Source of the DNA: Emydura subglobosa
Lineage: Eukaryota > Chordata > Testudines > Chelidae
Direction of reading: 5' to 3'
Assembly (NCBI GenBank): GCA_007922225.1
Contig: ML680046.1
Location: 1,040,660-1,104,659, forward strand
Length of the DNA: 64,000 nt
The notes under the pieces are model-generated. The model saw only the letters and a list, made by a program, of their open reading frames with translations. It did no database searches and was not told where the DNA came from. The position numbers were made by a program, and so were the translations under genes. Below, piece by piece: positions 21,726 through 31,629 of the stretch. Within the stretch, counting starts at the first letter, position 1. Each line of letters starts with the position of its first letter.

Positions 21726-22714
21726 GGCCTGTGCTATTAAAAGATTGGATTGTGGCTCTCTTGCTCAGACTGGGGTAAAATTCAATATGGGCAGAGAACC
21801 TGTGCAAGGCCTATATGTTTCTTGAGTTCCACTGTGATCTCTTTTGAAAACTCATCTTTAATGGGACTCATTGTAGAGCTTATTTACAATTCTGTTCATG
21901 GGATATTCTCCAACTATGGTAAGTGGCTGCAGTAGCAACCGCTCAGGCCTGCCAACTCAAGTTGAACCTTTTTGACACTGTGCAATATTTTCTTTTCTTA
22001 TTTGAGTACAACTTGAAGGCAGCAGTTATCCTCCTTAGGAAAAAGAGCCAGTCAGAGAGAGAGAAGGAAAGTTGGACAAAATGGATTTTATTGGTGCCGT
22101 GCTCAGCATCCAGAAATAATGAAAACATCACGCTTTCTGTTTTCATCTATCTGAGGTCTAATCCCTATACAATCAGATAAACTGAGCTACAATACCAAGA
22201 CTATCTGCAATAGCACTAGCTGGTGACTGCCAGTAACGTTACAATAGCTAGGCTTGGTGAAGCCAACTTAACTAATTAATGGAGGTGTTCTTTTAGAGGC
22301 TGCATTTGTTTTGTGTATCTCTGGAATACTGTTGCAGATTAGAATTGCACAAAGACCCTTGAGATCCAAAAGAGTGGTGCAGAGACTTTCTAGGGGCAAC
22401 CAAAACAAAACCTCTCTCTGTTTTTGACCATCATTCTTCTGTATCGCTACTGAATAGTATTTGTGTGGCTCAGCCCATCTGCCACATGGCAAACCACCAT
22501 TTCAAAGACATATGCTTGAAAGACAAGACATCCATCCAGTCATCCTGAGGCAACTGCCATCCCAAATATCATTTCAGAGATAACTACATTTGGTTGTGGA
22601 CTAGCTGTCTGCCAAAACTCTTTATATGTTTTAAAGCACACTGGTTATCCTTCACAACTGCTCTAGAAAGGGGAAAAAAATCCCAGATGCCACAGAACCT
22701 ATTGATCCCCTTAG
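21726..22714. other. No feature recognised
   Basis: The open frames 21923-22180 (plus) and 22268-22492 (minus) lack known motifs. Nothing assigned. Confidence 0.4.
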
Positions 22715-22797
22715 CAATATGGGCCTGATCCAAAGTCCATTGCAGTCAGTAGAAAGATTCCCACTGACTTCAATGGGTTTTGGATTTGACCCAATGA
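22715..22797. repeat. Short palindromic repeat (about 80 bp)
   Basis: The arms 'gggcctgatccaaagtccat' and 'caatgggttttggatttgac' are inverted copies around 'tagaaagattcccactgact'. The same unit recurs at 38344-38425 and 63310-63392. The plus frame 22719-22916 and minus frame 22711-22923 share similar starts only because the sequence is palindromic. Confidence 0.65.
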
Positions 22798-22992
22798 ATT
22801 TTTCTTTTCAGCACACCTCTCACAATAGAGAAGTGCCTGTTTTCCACAGCTGGGATATGTCAGGGATACTTTGGGGGCATCCCAGGAATAGGAGTGGTGT
22901 ATGGTACTCTGCCTGATCTTCAATCAGTGAATAGCCCCTATCAGATCTCTGCAGCCATGAGTAGCCTTAACTCAGTGCAAGACCTATACACC

Positions 22993-24170
22993 TGTGATGG
23001 TATGCAGAACCCCTAGGGTGGCAGCCTAGGATCTTTGGAACCGCTGGGTATCCTTATCAACTATTTAAGTTGGGGTGAACCCTCCACCTCACTCTGGCTG
23101 GTGAGCTACAACCAGCCTCTCCAGACCCTGTTGCCATACCAACCCAACAGCAGGTGGTGCCAGAAATCCAACTTAGTTCAATTAATGTTTTCTCCAGCCA
23201 CTCACGAACCAACAAGAGAGAAACTCCAGCTGGCTTCTCAGCCCAGAATCCCAGGACGACACTTTCTACCCTGGTCAAAAATCCTGACCAGTGGAGGTTA
23301 TCATCCAGTCCACCCTTCCCTCAAAGTTGAAGGAACATGCATCAGCTTTTGTTACTGAGCAGTTTGTCTACACACTTCACTCAAAGACACACTGGTTAAG
23401 ATAAATCATTGAACAAGTTTATTAACTACGGAAAAATAGATTTTCAGTGATTATAAGTGGCAGATATAAAGAGATTAAAATACGTTATCAAATGAAATAA
23501 ACATAAGATAGCAGTCTACATTCTACACACTACTAATATTTGAATTAGCCGTGTCTCGCCCTTGTTAGCTGGTACAAGCAGTTTCTTAAACACAGACTGG
23601 GCAACCTTCCCTGCCTGGGACTCCCCTCCCCCGTTTCAAAGTCCTTTTGTCTTCCAGACAACCCTTCAAGTGTTCAGTTAAATGGGAGTGGAGCCAAACG
23701 ATGTCACACCCCCCCTTTTATAGCCTGTTTCAGCTCCCTAGAACAGTCCGTGCATGTGACATGGCGGTGGCTTCCCACAGGTCAAGCAACCCCATTGTGA
23801 ATGTGTGTCCTACAGTGAAGCTGCACTGTAAGTACTCCAGGGTAGTGGAATCTTTCCTTGATGGGCCATTAGCACGTTTGGCCACTTCCTTGTAATACCT
23901 GAGAAGCTGGGTTAGGTGGTTGCCATCTCACAACATTTTCTAGTAGCATTTCCCACAATATTTTATAACTTCACATATGATGGTAGCACATACAGTCCAA
24001 CAGAATATTAATGTTCAGCAGATCAAAACTTTTAAAATGATACCAAACAAGGCGTACCTTGTACAGAAGCTATCCTAATCATATGACATTGGTGAATATA
24101 GAGTTTCTGGGTTGTTGTTCTCAGACACAGAGTACCATAGCACCATTTCTGTCCCTCGCCAAACAAACTT
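22993..24170 (-). mobile_element. LTR-like element, antisense (about 1.2 kb)
   Basis: The block begins TGTGATGGTATGCAG at 22993. On the minus strand an AATAAAC poly(A)-type signal lies at about 23417-23423 (gtttatt on plus), followed by 'cttaaccagtgtgtctttg', an R/U5-like phrase I recall from turtle endogenous LTR elements. Toward the minus-strand 5' side is a GC-rich U3-like stretch (23570-23760) with a TATAAAA box (ttttata at 23716-23722). That order, U3 with TATA then R with poly(A) signal then U5, fits a single LTR. No internal coding region was seen; the right end is uncertain. Confidence 0.55.
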
Positions 24171-24814
24171 CAAATACAGCAATGCCCATTGATTTCAAAT
24201 AATGGAAATTAAGTGTGGGAATGGAGATGCAGAGAGTGCACAGAGCCTTGGCTCGCCCCTTCATGCACCAGTCAGCAGCACCATACATCACCTCTGAAAA
24301 GGATGCAGTAATGGGTGGGGGGTATGCTTCCTCTCCACACTGGGAGGTATTCCCATTCCTCTAGTCAGTACATCTCTACTCTCCTCTTAACTATGGTGCT
24401 GTTAGTACAAACTAGCCCTAAGTTATCTATTTAATAAGGAGAGATACCACAGTCCTGACTCCCAAGTCGATGCATTTCATATTTTTGATCCCCTCCACCC
24501 CCTTGTGGGGTTACTTTGTGTGAGAAATAAGATTAACCGATGCAGAGTTCTGTAACATTATTTACTGTACAGCGCTGCATCAATCATCACTGCCTGATGC
24601 AAATGCAGCCTGTCATGGAGGAAATTTGAAAAGATATCCCTTTTCCCCAAAGCAATTTGTGTGTAAAGAGAAGAGTTGTGCAAGTCAGATTAACTCAGGG
24701 AGAGAAACTATCATGAAGTAAATGGGATTATACCAATGCTAAACTAGTCTGAGTGAGAGGAGAATCAGGCCTTGTGCAACAGATCTTGCCGTGTTTTACA
24801 CCCTCCCCTCCCTC
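24171..24814. other. No feature recognised
   Basis: No repeat or coding signal assigned. Confidence 0.4.
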
Positions 24815-24900
24815 CCCCATTAATCCACAATAACTCCACTGATATCAATGGAGTTAATCCACTTTTACACTATTGTATCTGGGAGCAGAATTTGGCCTTG
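24815..24900. repeat. Palindromic 'caatggagttaatcc' repeat
   Basis: 'ctccactgatatcaatggag' is an imperfect palindrome followed by 'ttaatccacttttacac' and 'agcagaatttggcctt'. Related blocks occur at 29105-29215 and 62398-62507. Short MITE-like reptile repeat. Confidence 0.5.
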
Positions 24901-24926
24901 TATGTCACCATTAGAACTGGTTAGAA

Positions 24927-24960
24927 ATTTTCTGATGGAATATTTTTCCCATCAGAAAAT
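24927..24960. repeat. Perfect 12-bp stem hairpin
   Basis: ATTTTCTGATGG (24927-24938) is perfectly complementary to CCATCAGAAAAT (24949-24960) across a 10-base A/T-rich loop. One arm recurs near 4954, so this is probably the centre of an AT-rich fold-back repeat rather than a regulatory hairpin. Confidence 0.6.
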
Positions 24961-25029
24961 GCACTTTAGATAAAATCAAAAAGTTCTGCAGGAATTTATC
25001 AATTCCAATTAGTTTCTGTCAGAAACTGC

Positions 25030-25865
25030 CAGCTCACTCGTGTAACCGGGTGGCTTGCCAGGAGGACTGGAGAGCCTGGGTCTAAACCAACCTGATCACA
25101 GAAGGAGCTCCACCTGAGGGGAATTAGGTAAATTCCCCATCAATAGCAGAAGGTGGTAGCAGTAATGAGAATGAGATCCAGGAAAAAGTGGTGATAGGGA
25201 GAGCCGAGTAAGAAGCTCAGAGCAGGAAGGGAAGCTGTTGGGGCATGCCAAGTAGGAACAGAGGTTAAAGAATACTCTCCAGACACGGAGGCCTGGAAAG
25301 GACCTGACTAACCGGGGAAGTGACTGGGAGGCCTAGAAGGGAACTTGAGCAGAGAAGTAGGAAGTGGCTCAGGGAAAACCATAGTCGGGTAAAGGAGCAG
25401 ATCTAGCTGTTCAGTAAGGGACCCTGGAGCAGAACTCAGAGTAGAGGGTGGGACTGGGTACCTCTACCAGCCCCAAAGAACTGGCCGTACAAGTCCATTA
25501 TAAGGGTTGTCGAGCCCAGCAAGGGGATAGCAGGCTGAGCTGAAGACTGGCTAAGGAAGAGCCGCAGGGAGGGCGGGAGGATTTCTGTTTTTCTTAGACA
25601 CATTTTTGGATTCAATCTGGGACAACTGGTAACCTGGAAGGGGTGCACTGAAGACAGTGAACTGGCAGGAGGGCTGAGTTCCAGGGCAGAAAAACGGCCT
25701 TAGAGCTGGAGCTGGGACACCACGCTTGGCTACAAGGGGGCACCTACCAATGAATGAACTCATTTACTGCTCCCTTCCCCAGTAGTCCTGGTGGGCTACC
25801 AGGGCTTCCACGTTCCTTTGCTCCTAGGCCAGCCGGCTCCCCAGGGTGCTAGAAAGAACAGAGCA
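25030..25865. mobile_element. GC- and AGG-rich block, probably retroelement-derived
   Basis: An 0.8 kb purine-rich island (many gaag/ggag runs) with sharp borders to AT-rich DNA. 'gagcccagcaaggggatagc' and 'gaagagccgcagggagggcg' are phrases I associate with a turtle LTR-retroelement. Overlapping minus-strand frames (25436-25648, 25551-25763) have no retroviral or host motif. Class not established. Confidence 0.35.
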
Positions 25866-26369
25866 GGAGTGTGTGTCAAAGGTATCTGAAGTATTTACAT
25901 ATTTATAGAAGTATTATAGAAATAGTTACTTACAAGTTTTTAAAATATTCAATATGTATTCAGTATATCAATTTGCCTTTAAGACCAATAATAACACAGC
26001 AGAAATCATGTCAGGTGTTTTGTTTGTTTGTTTTTGTGGAAGTTGAGAGGTGGGCAAACGATTCATTGACATTCACCATAATCCTTGTAATGGTCTTTGT
26101 TGCATCCTGCAGTATGTGAAGCTCTCCTTGGAGACAAAATGTGACTGTCCTTTAGTTTGCTGCTGCCTTTTTAGAGTCCATCCGCCTTTTAAGCTCTGTC
26201 AGTTAAAATACTACACAGGAGAGGGCAGGCAGAGAGAGAACTGAAATAATCTGTGACTAGATATACCCCCCTAGTCTTGCATTGCAATTTCAGTTTAGTT
26301 GCTGGTGAATCTATGAAATACAATAATAACAATATCTAGTTCTTCCATGGCATTTTTAATCGTTTGATC
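25866..26369. other. AT-rich; (GTTT)n-like run at 26021-26034
   Basis: Besides the tract 'tttgtttgtttgtttttg' I see nothing to annotate. Confidence 0.4.
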
Positions 26370-26532
26370 TCTGAGTACGTTACGAAGGCGATCAGTATCA
26401 TTATCCACACTTGTACAGATGGGGAAACTGAGCACAGGGAAGGAAGTGACTTGTTTAAAGTCATGTCGCAGGTCAGTGGCACAGCCAGGAATTAAACCAA
26501 GGTCATCCATGTCCCAGTCTGCCTCCCTGAGA
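26370..26532 (-). mobile_element. tRNA-derived/MIR-like SINE (minus)
   Basis: The core 'gtacagatggggaaactgag' and 'gacttgtttaaagtcatgtc', then 'ggcacagccaggaattaaac' (B-box side) and 'ccatgtcccagtctgcctcc' (A-box side), show core to head order on the minus strand. The pol III boxes are degraded. Confidence 0.7.
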
Positions 26533-26658
26533 AAACACTAGCTGATGAAGAGAAGCATACCTCAGCATTACATACAATGCTACATGTTAAGCATCCCAAG
26601 AGGACATCAGTCCTTCACAGAGTCTTTACTTTTTTATAGTCTGTTATTTTATGCTTTT

Positions 26659-26800
26659 CTTAGGAATAGGGTGACCAGATGTCCCAATTTTTATAGGGAC
26701 AGCCCCAGTATTTGGGGCTTTGTCTTACATAGACGTCTATTACCCCACCTCACTCTCGTCCCGACGTTTCACACTTCTATCTGGTCACCCTACTTAGGAA
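26659..26800 (-). mobile_element. hAT-type MITE copy 2 (126 bp), perfect 8-bp TSD
   Basis: Element 26667-26792 starts TAGGGTGACCAGAT and ends ATCTGGTCACCCTA, perfect 14-bp terminal inverted repeats. It is flanked on both sides by CTTAGGAA (26659-26666 and 26793-26800). Orientation is opposite to copy 1: the 'gtgtgaaaaatcgggacg'-type segment lies at the right end. It is the clearest transposition footprint in the window. Confidence 0.93.
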
Positions 26801-27124
26801 TGCCAGAGTTTTGTTCCCTTACAAGACACAAAGGCCTGGAGACTCATGCCCACTGCATATAATATTAACCACCTTAAAAATGGTATTTAGCTGGAATAAT
26901 AAATGCCTGGGAAAGATTCTCTTGCAATTAAAGTGTATTGTGAGGAAGCAGATATTTATTATAAGGGCAGTGGGTGTTCAGGTACGATGATAATGTGGGT
27001 TATGTAGAGGTAGACAGGCTGAGAGATGCAATACTGGCTGCTTGCCTGCTTCAGTCAAAACTATAACATCCAGTAGCTGCTTTTTAGAACTCAGCAGTCA
27101 CCATCTGGCAGCATCTGAGGGCTA
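26801..27124. other. No feature recognised
   Basis: Nothing assigned. Confidence 0.4.
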
Positions 27125-27410
27125 GTGTCTTAAAAGGAGTTAGGCGCCTAACTGCTACTTTAGGCACCTAAATTCCAGAAAAGGCCCCACTGGTATTCAC
27201 AATGCCCCTGTTCAGTCCGAGCCAAACACCATAGGATCCTAAACTCGGGCGATACCTAAATCTTTGCAGTAAAAGTTCCCTAGGTACTTATGTTTCTGTC
27301 TCTACACGTGCGCACTGCAGCCCAATGCTAGGATGACTAAGCCCCGGATAGGTGCTCCTCTGCAGTGCGTGAGGGTCCAAGGTCAAGTTCAGCAGGGACC
27401 CAAGGTCTGA
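27125..27410. repeat. Interspersed reptile repeat with 'taggcgcctaac' palindrome
   Basis: Contains the palindromic phrase 'gttaggcgcctaac' (27141-27154) followed by 'taggcacctaaattccagaa', which I recall from turtle MITE-like repeats. Arms farther out are not clearly complementary. Confidence 0.45.
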
Positions 27411-27452
27411 GCCTTATTGTTTTGCAGTGGAGATGCATCCCTGCTGACTCAG

Positions 27453-27560
27453 GTCCCGAGAGACAAAGTGGGTGATGTAATATCTTTTATTGGACCAACT
27501 TCGGTTGGAGAGAGACAGAAGCTTTTGAGCCGCACAAAGCAGCTGGAAGTATCCCACAAT
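27453..27560 (+). repeat. Interspersed reptile repeat (agacaaagtgggtgatgtaa)
   Basis: The phrase 'agacaaagtgggtgatgtaa', then 'tatcttttattggaccaact' and 'agagacagaagcttttgagc', is near identical to a repeat abundant in turtle and crocodilian genomes (recalled). The 178-codon plus frame 27417-27953 runs through it and adjacent repeat sequence, so it is not a gene. Confidence 0.6.
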
Positions 27561-27969
27561 TCCATGGGACAACTTCCTCAGTACTCTATATCCCAACAAT
27601 CTGCAATCCACTCAGTTGAAAATGGAAGCCCACCCTGCCTTTGCAAATGGCAGCAGCTCAGGTCAAGGTTAACCCATTCTCTTCTGATCACTGATCTTCA
27701 AGGACGCTATCAGAGAGCCTCCTGGGTTTGCAATGGAGAGCAAACTAATCAAGCCTTTTGCAAAGTAATCTGCTTCCTGGTAATGTGCAGGGTGACCAGT
27801 AAGGTTTTCCCACAGTACACCACAGTCCTAGGGCTACAGCGGCCGCATTTCAGGGAGGGGAAAAGTGCTAGGGACTTTGGGATATGGCTACTTTTACATG
27901 TGTGGGTGACCTGCAGTGTGGATGCCAGAGCCCTGGGTTTGAGAACAGGGTAGAAAAGATTAACATAGA

Positions 27970-28075
27970 GTTAAAATAAAATGTAGATGCCCAAGCCCCA
28001 GTTTCCCTAACCTGGGTCAGCTGAGTCGAGTCCCACTAACCCTGGGCTTACATTGCAGTGTAGAAATAACCTCAG
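27970..28075. repeat. Partial 'attgcagtgtaga' MITE
   Basis: 'ttacattgcagtgtagaaat' (about 28049-28068) matches the right terminus of the MITE at 42516-42739, and 'gggtcagctgagtcgagtcc' matches its interior. The left terminus is not found. Confidence 0.5.
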
Positions 28076-29104
28076 TGTCATCATGCCTATGTTCCTTTGT
28101 GAATCTAATCCTGAGTTTCTGCCTTTCTCTCCAGCTCTCACCACTGACTAGGGTCACAGTAGATATCACGGTGTAATGCTGATATCTTAATGGCAATCAC
28201 TATAGTTTTAAACATGGGAGATTGGACATGGCTCTGATGCTCTAGGAGTCTAGAAAACAGAGACAGATGCAAAAGGGGGAAAAAAACCCACACTTGTTGC
28301 TGCAGACTATAGCTAAGTAAACATCAATGTGCCTGTGGTGTTCTTGATCCACAGGCTATCCCAGTCTGCCAATTATTAACATTACTTTGGATTAGTTCAG
28401 CAAATCTCAAAGGGTAAATGCTGCATTAATAATGATCTGCAGGCACTAGCAGGATGTGTGAAGTTCTTGCTGTTCTCTATGCATGCAATCCCACTGAGAA
28501 TACATGCTGAAGAGTAGTATGAAAAAGGAAGCTATTAAAGTACCTCAGGTTCCTTGAGGAAAAGGAGCTTTTCGGATGCTTGCATTTTTAAACATGTTTG
28601 TATTGTTCAGAGGAATGTGAAGAGGAATGGGTTTAAAAGCACTCTTAGAAGGCAAGAAATAGGATTAGCTTTTCCATTTTCCATTTAAATCATAGAATTT
28701 CAAACATTAAGTTTGACAAATGCACTGGGCCAGTCCTTCAACTGGTGTAGCACCAAGGAGATCCATGGAAATTGGTGAAGTGAAGATGTTAGCCTTATAG
28801 AGGCCCATAAGTGTGCATGGTGCTTTACACACAACATAAAGATGTGGGAACAAGTGTAAGGGATGATGTGCAAGTTCGGTGCAATATTCCCTTAGAATCA
28901 GGTTCCTTGCCTGCTACGATGGATGCGTGGATGACCAAGAATAAGCTTCTGTAACTTACAAATTGAGGAGTCAGAGAAGACAGACGTTCAAGAATGGGGA
29001 CAGTTTACTTTAAGTTAGAAAATGTAACATGCTGCTGTTAGTTGCCCTTGTAGCTGTCCTCCTTTCTTCTGTCCCCTTAATGTGAGTCTCACCCATTCAG
29101 ACAC
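28076..29104. other. No feature recognised
   Basis: About 1 kb without recognised repeats or coding signal. Confidence 0.4.
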
Positions 29105-29215
29105 AATAGGCTTGATTCAGATCTTACTCACACCAGTTTTACACTGTTTAAACCTCAATAGAATTTACTCCTAGTTCTCGCCAATGTGAGATCAAAATCA
29201 ACCCCACATTAAATA
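29105..29215. repeat. Fold-back repeat (cttgattcagatcttactca type)
   Basis: The left 'gattcagatcttactcacac' and right 'gtgagatcaaaatcaacccc' ends are imperfect inverted repeats. Same family as 62398-62507. Confidence 0.5.
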
Positions 29216-29227
29216 GGATTAGACTCA

Positions 29228-29400
29228 GAGGCCTGGTCTACACTTACCTGGCGATTTGGTGGCAGTCGATGGGAGTTACGCAAGCTACACACAGCTTCCC
29301 TTCTGCGTGGTGTCTTCACTGGACTTGAGGGGGTGGTTTTTCAGTGACTTCTGATTGGTCGATCTGACGGCGGTGACTTTGGTGGTTCATGTCCAGCCAA
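29228..29400. repeat. 'ggcctggtctacactta' MITE, left part
   Basis: Starts with 'ggcctggtctacacttac', a terminus shared by several turtle MITEs (compare 34106-34325). No matching right terminus found; probably truncated. Confidence 0.4.
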
Positions 29401-31482
29401 TATGAGTCTGATTTTCCTTTGACTTACACCACAGGTATACTGGAGTATCTCTGACTTTGGTTGAGTTGCTCCTGATAGTCAATGGTAAAGAGAAATCAGT
29501 AGACTCCCATTGGCGTCAGTGAACTTCAGAGCAGTCCCTATCTGAGGGGAGAAAAGGGACCCAGAGTGTCAAGAATGGTAGAATGTGACACCAGATATTA
29601 TTAAGTGTATGTGAATCAAAGAGAATCTAAACAACCCTAAAAGGAGTTCATGGCAAGAGGGGAGCTATACATGGGCATAATGTGCAATTTTGGCTTTGTG
29701 TTCCAATTTGGAGGTATGTGTGTGTGTATGTTTTGTTCTCCAAAATGTTGTCTATTAATCAATCTGTGCCTTAGTTCTCCACCTGTCAGAAGTGGATGAT
29801 TATATTGCCCTACTTTACAAGCATGTTTTGAGGATGAATCCATGAATGCTTTGGAGAAGCCCCAGTGCTATGGTGACAGGGGCTGTATACATAAGTAGAC
29901 ACATACTTAAGAGTTTTGATTGCCTTCCTTTGGAGCATGTGCTCCAGTTCCTGATATTGAATGTGAGGGTGATATCGTTTGCCCAGCTTTCCAAAGTGCT
30001 TTGAGAGCCTTAGAGAAAAACACATTAAGTACATAGTGATATCATATGATTGTTTTGATGCCTCTCACAGTTTTGAGCATGCACATCTGTTTGCTAAAGA
30101 TTTATACAGTTTAAAGATCCAAGGATGCTTCCTGGACATTCATTTTTAAAAAAAATTTTGTGGCCTATGTTGTCATATTTTCTGAGTCTCTCTCCCCCAC
30201 GTATATTATATTATTAGGGGCATTAGCATGAAAACGGGATCTTAGCGGCACCAGAGTTTTTCCATTCCTCCTGTGTCTTTCTCACCTGAAGTCATACTCT
30301 TGTTTGTGACATCTCACTTAAAGGTGCTACTGCAGAGAGGATTTTGACTACAGGTGAGAGAGAAGCAGCTGGAGCAGATGAGCTGCTCAGGAGAAAAGAT
30401 CTTGTATTCATAGGAACGTCCCCCCAGTTAAAATGTAGAAAGAAATAGAAAAAGCACCAAACTGTATCGGGAGAAATGTCTTCAATGGAATGTTTTTTGT
30501 TTGATTTTGTTTTTTTCCAAAATTTTCTAGGCTGCTCCTATGGCTCTATAACCAATCAAATATAGTTGTATTTTGTATGTCAAAATATATCTGTTTTAAT
30601 AACACAAAATAAAAAATAGAAACCCCGTGTTTGATTTTGAGCTTATCTATGGAGCTTACCTAGCTATCAATCTGTTTATTAATATCCATATGTGATCTCA
30701 GTCACTGTAGTATTTGAGTGCCTATGTGACCTCAATGGGCAAATCCTTAGCTGTTCCCTTGCCTTCAGTGGAGGTTTGCTGATTTGCAGTGCTGTGGATT
30801 TGACCCTGCTGATTTAAATAGAGGTACACTTGATTTACAGTTGGCTTACTGGGGATGCACTTTCAGTTCCACAGTTTTGAAAGATGCTACTGGTTCTGAG
30901 ACAATTCCCAATTCTAAAGAGAATGAATATCTCTGGAAGTAGTAGTCTTAAGTGTGCCCAGTATAACCAGAATCAGGCTCAAAAGATCAAAAATAGAAAA
31001 GGGTTAGTGCCTCATCAAATTGTAGATTGAGAGCCCTTCATGTTTCTATAAGAAATTATGTTTAGTGTCATACAAAACAATTGAATGCAATAGGCAGTTT
31101 ACTTCCCAAAGTCATTTTTCCAGGGGGATGGGAGAAAGGAAGCAAAAATGTTTAGAGCATAATTGAAAAGGCAGCTGTTGGATTTGGATTATTACATTGA
31201 TGTGGATGGTGGGATGGAGGAAAATTATCCAGCCAGTGTGATTGTTTATTTTAATCATGTATTCCTGCTTAGATACAATATGATAAAAGCATAGGACATG
31301 TTGGCATAAATAAATAGAGCTTACTTATGAAAAATGATTTTATATCATATCTGCCTCGTTTAAAGCAGAAACGCTGTGTGGTTGAGACAGAGATCAAGGA
31401 ATGGAGGAATACCAAAATTCACACACAAAATAGTCAAAGCCTTGCATTTTACTGCTAACACAATTGTTGACATTGTAAACTG
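29401..31482. other. 2 kb without recognised genes
   Basis: It contains a short (TG)n-like run near 29715-29730 and AT-rich tracts. No repeat family recognised; possible unique sequence. Confidence 0.4.
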
Positions 31483-31629
31483 ACTTTTAACATCATAAAT
31501 GGCCTACCCCACACAGTAAAGTAAATCCCTTAGACTTTTATTTGATATCATAAATCAGTTCTTAACATGTAAATAGCCGCCCCTGCATGGCAAAGTAAAT
31601 CCCATAGGTTTTTATTAACATCATAAATC
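31483..31629. repeat. Diverged 74-bp tandem duplication
   Basis: Two head-to-tail units share 'taacat.(.)ataaat/taaat', 'agtaaatccc', 'ttttatt' and 'atcataaatca' in the same order. 'gtaaatccc' occurs at 31521 and again at 31595, giving a period of 74. Units differ at roughly one position in four or five by eye, so the duplication is old. Confidence 0.75.

Noticed and set aside
27417..27953. 178-codon plus-strand open frame, among the longest in the window
   Set aside because: It runs through an abundant reptile repeat (27453-27560) and adjacent repeat-like sequence, has no recognisable domain and no exon-like borders.
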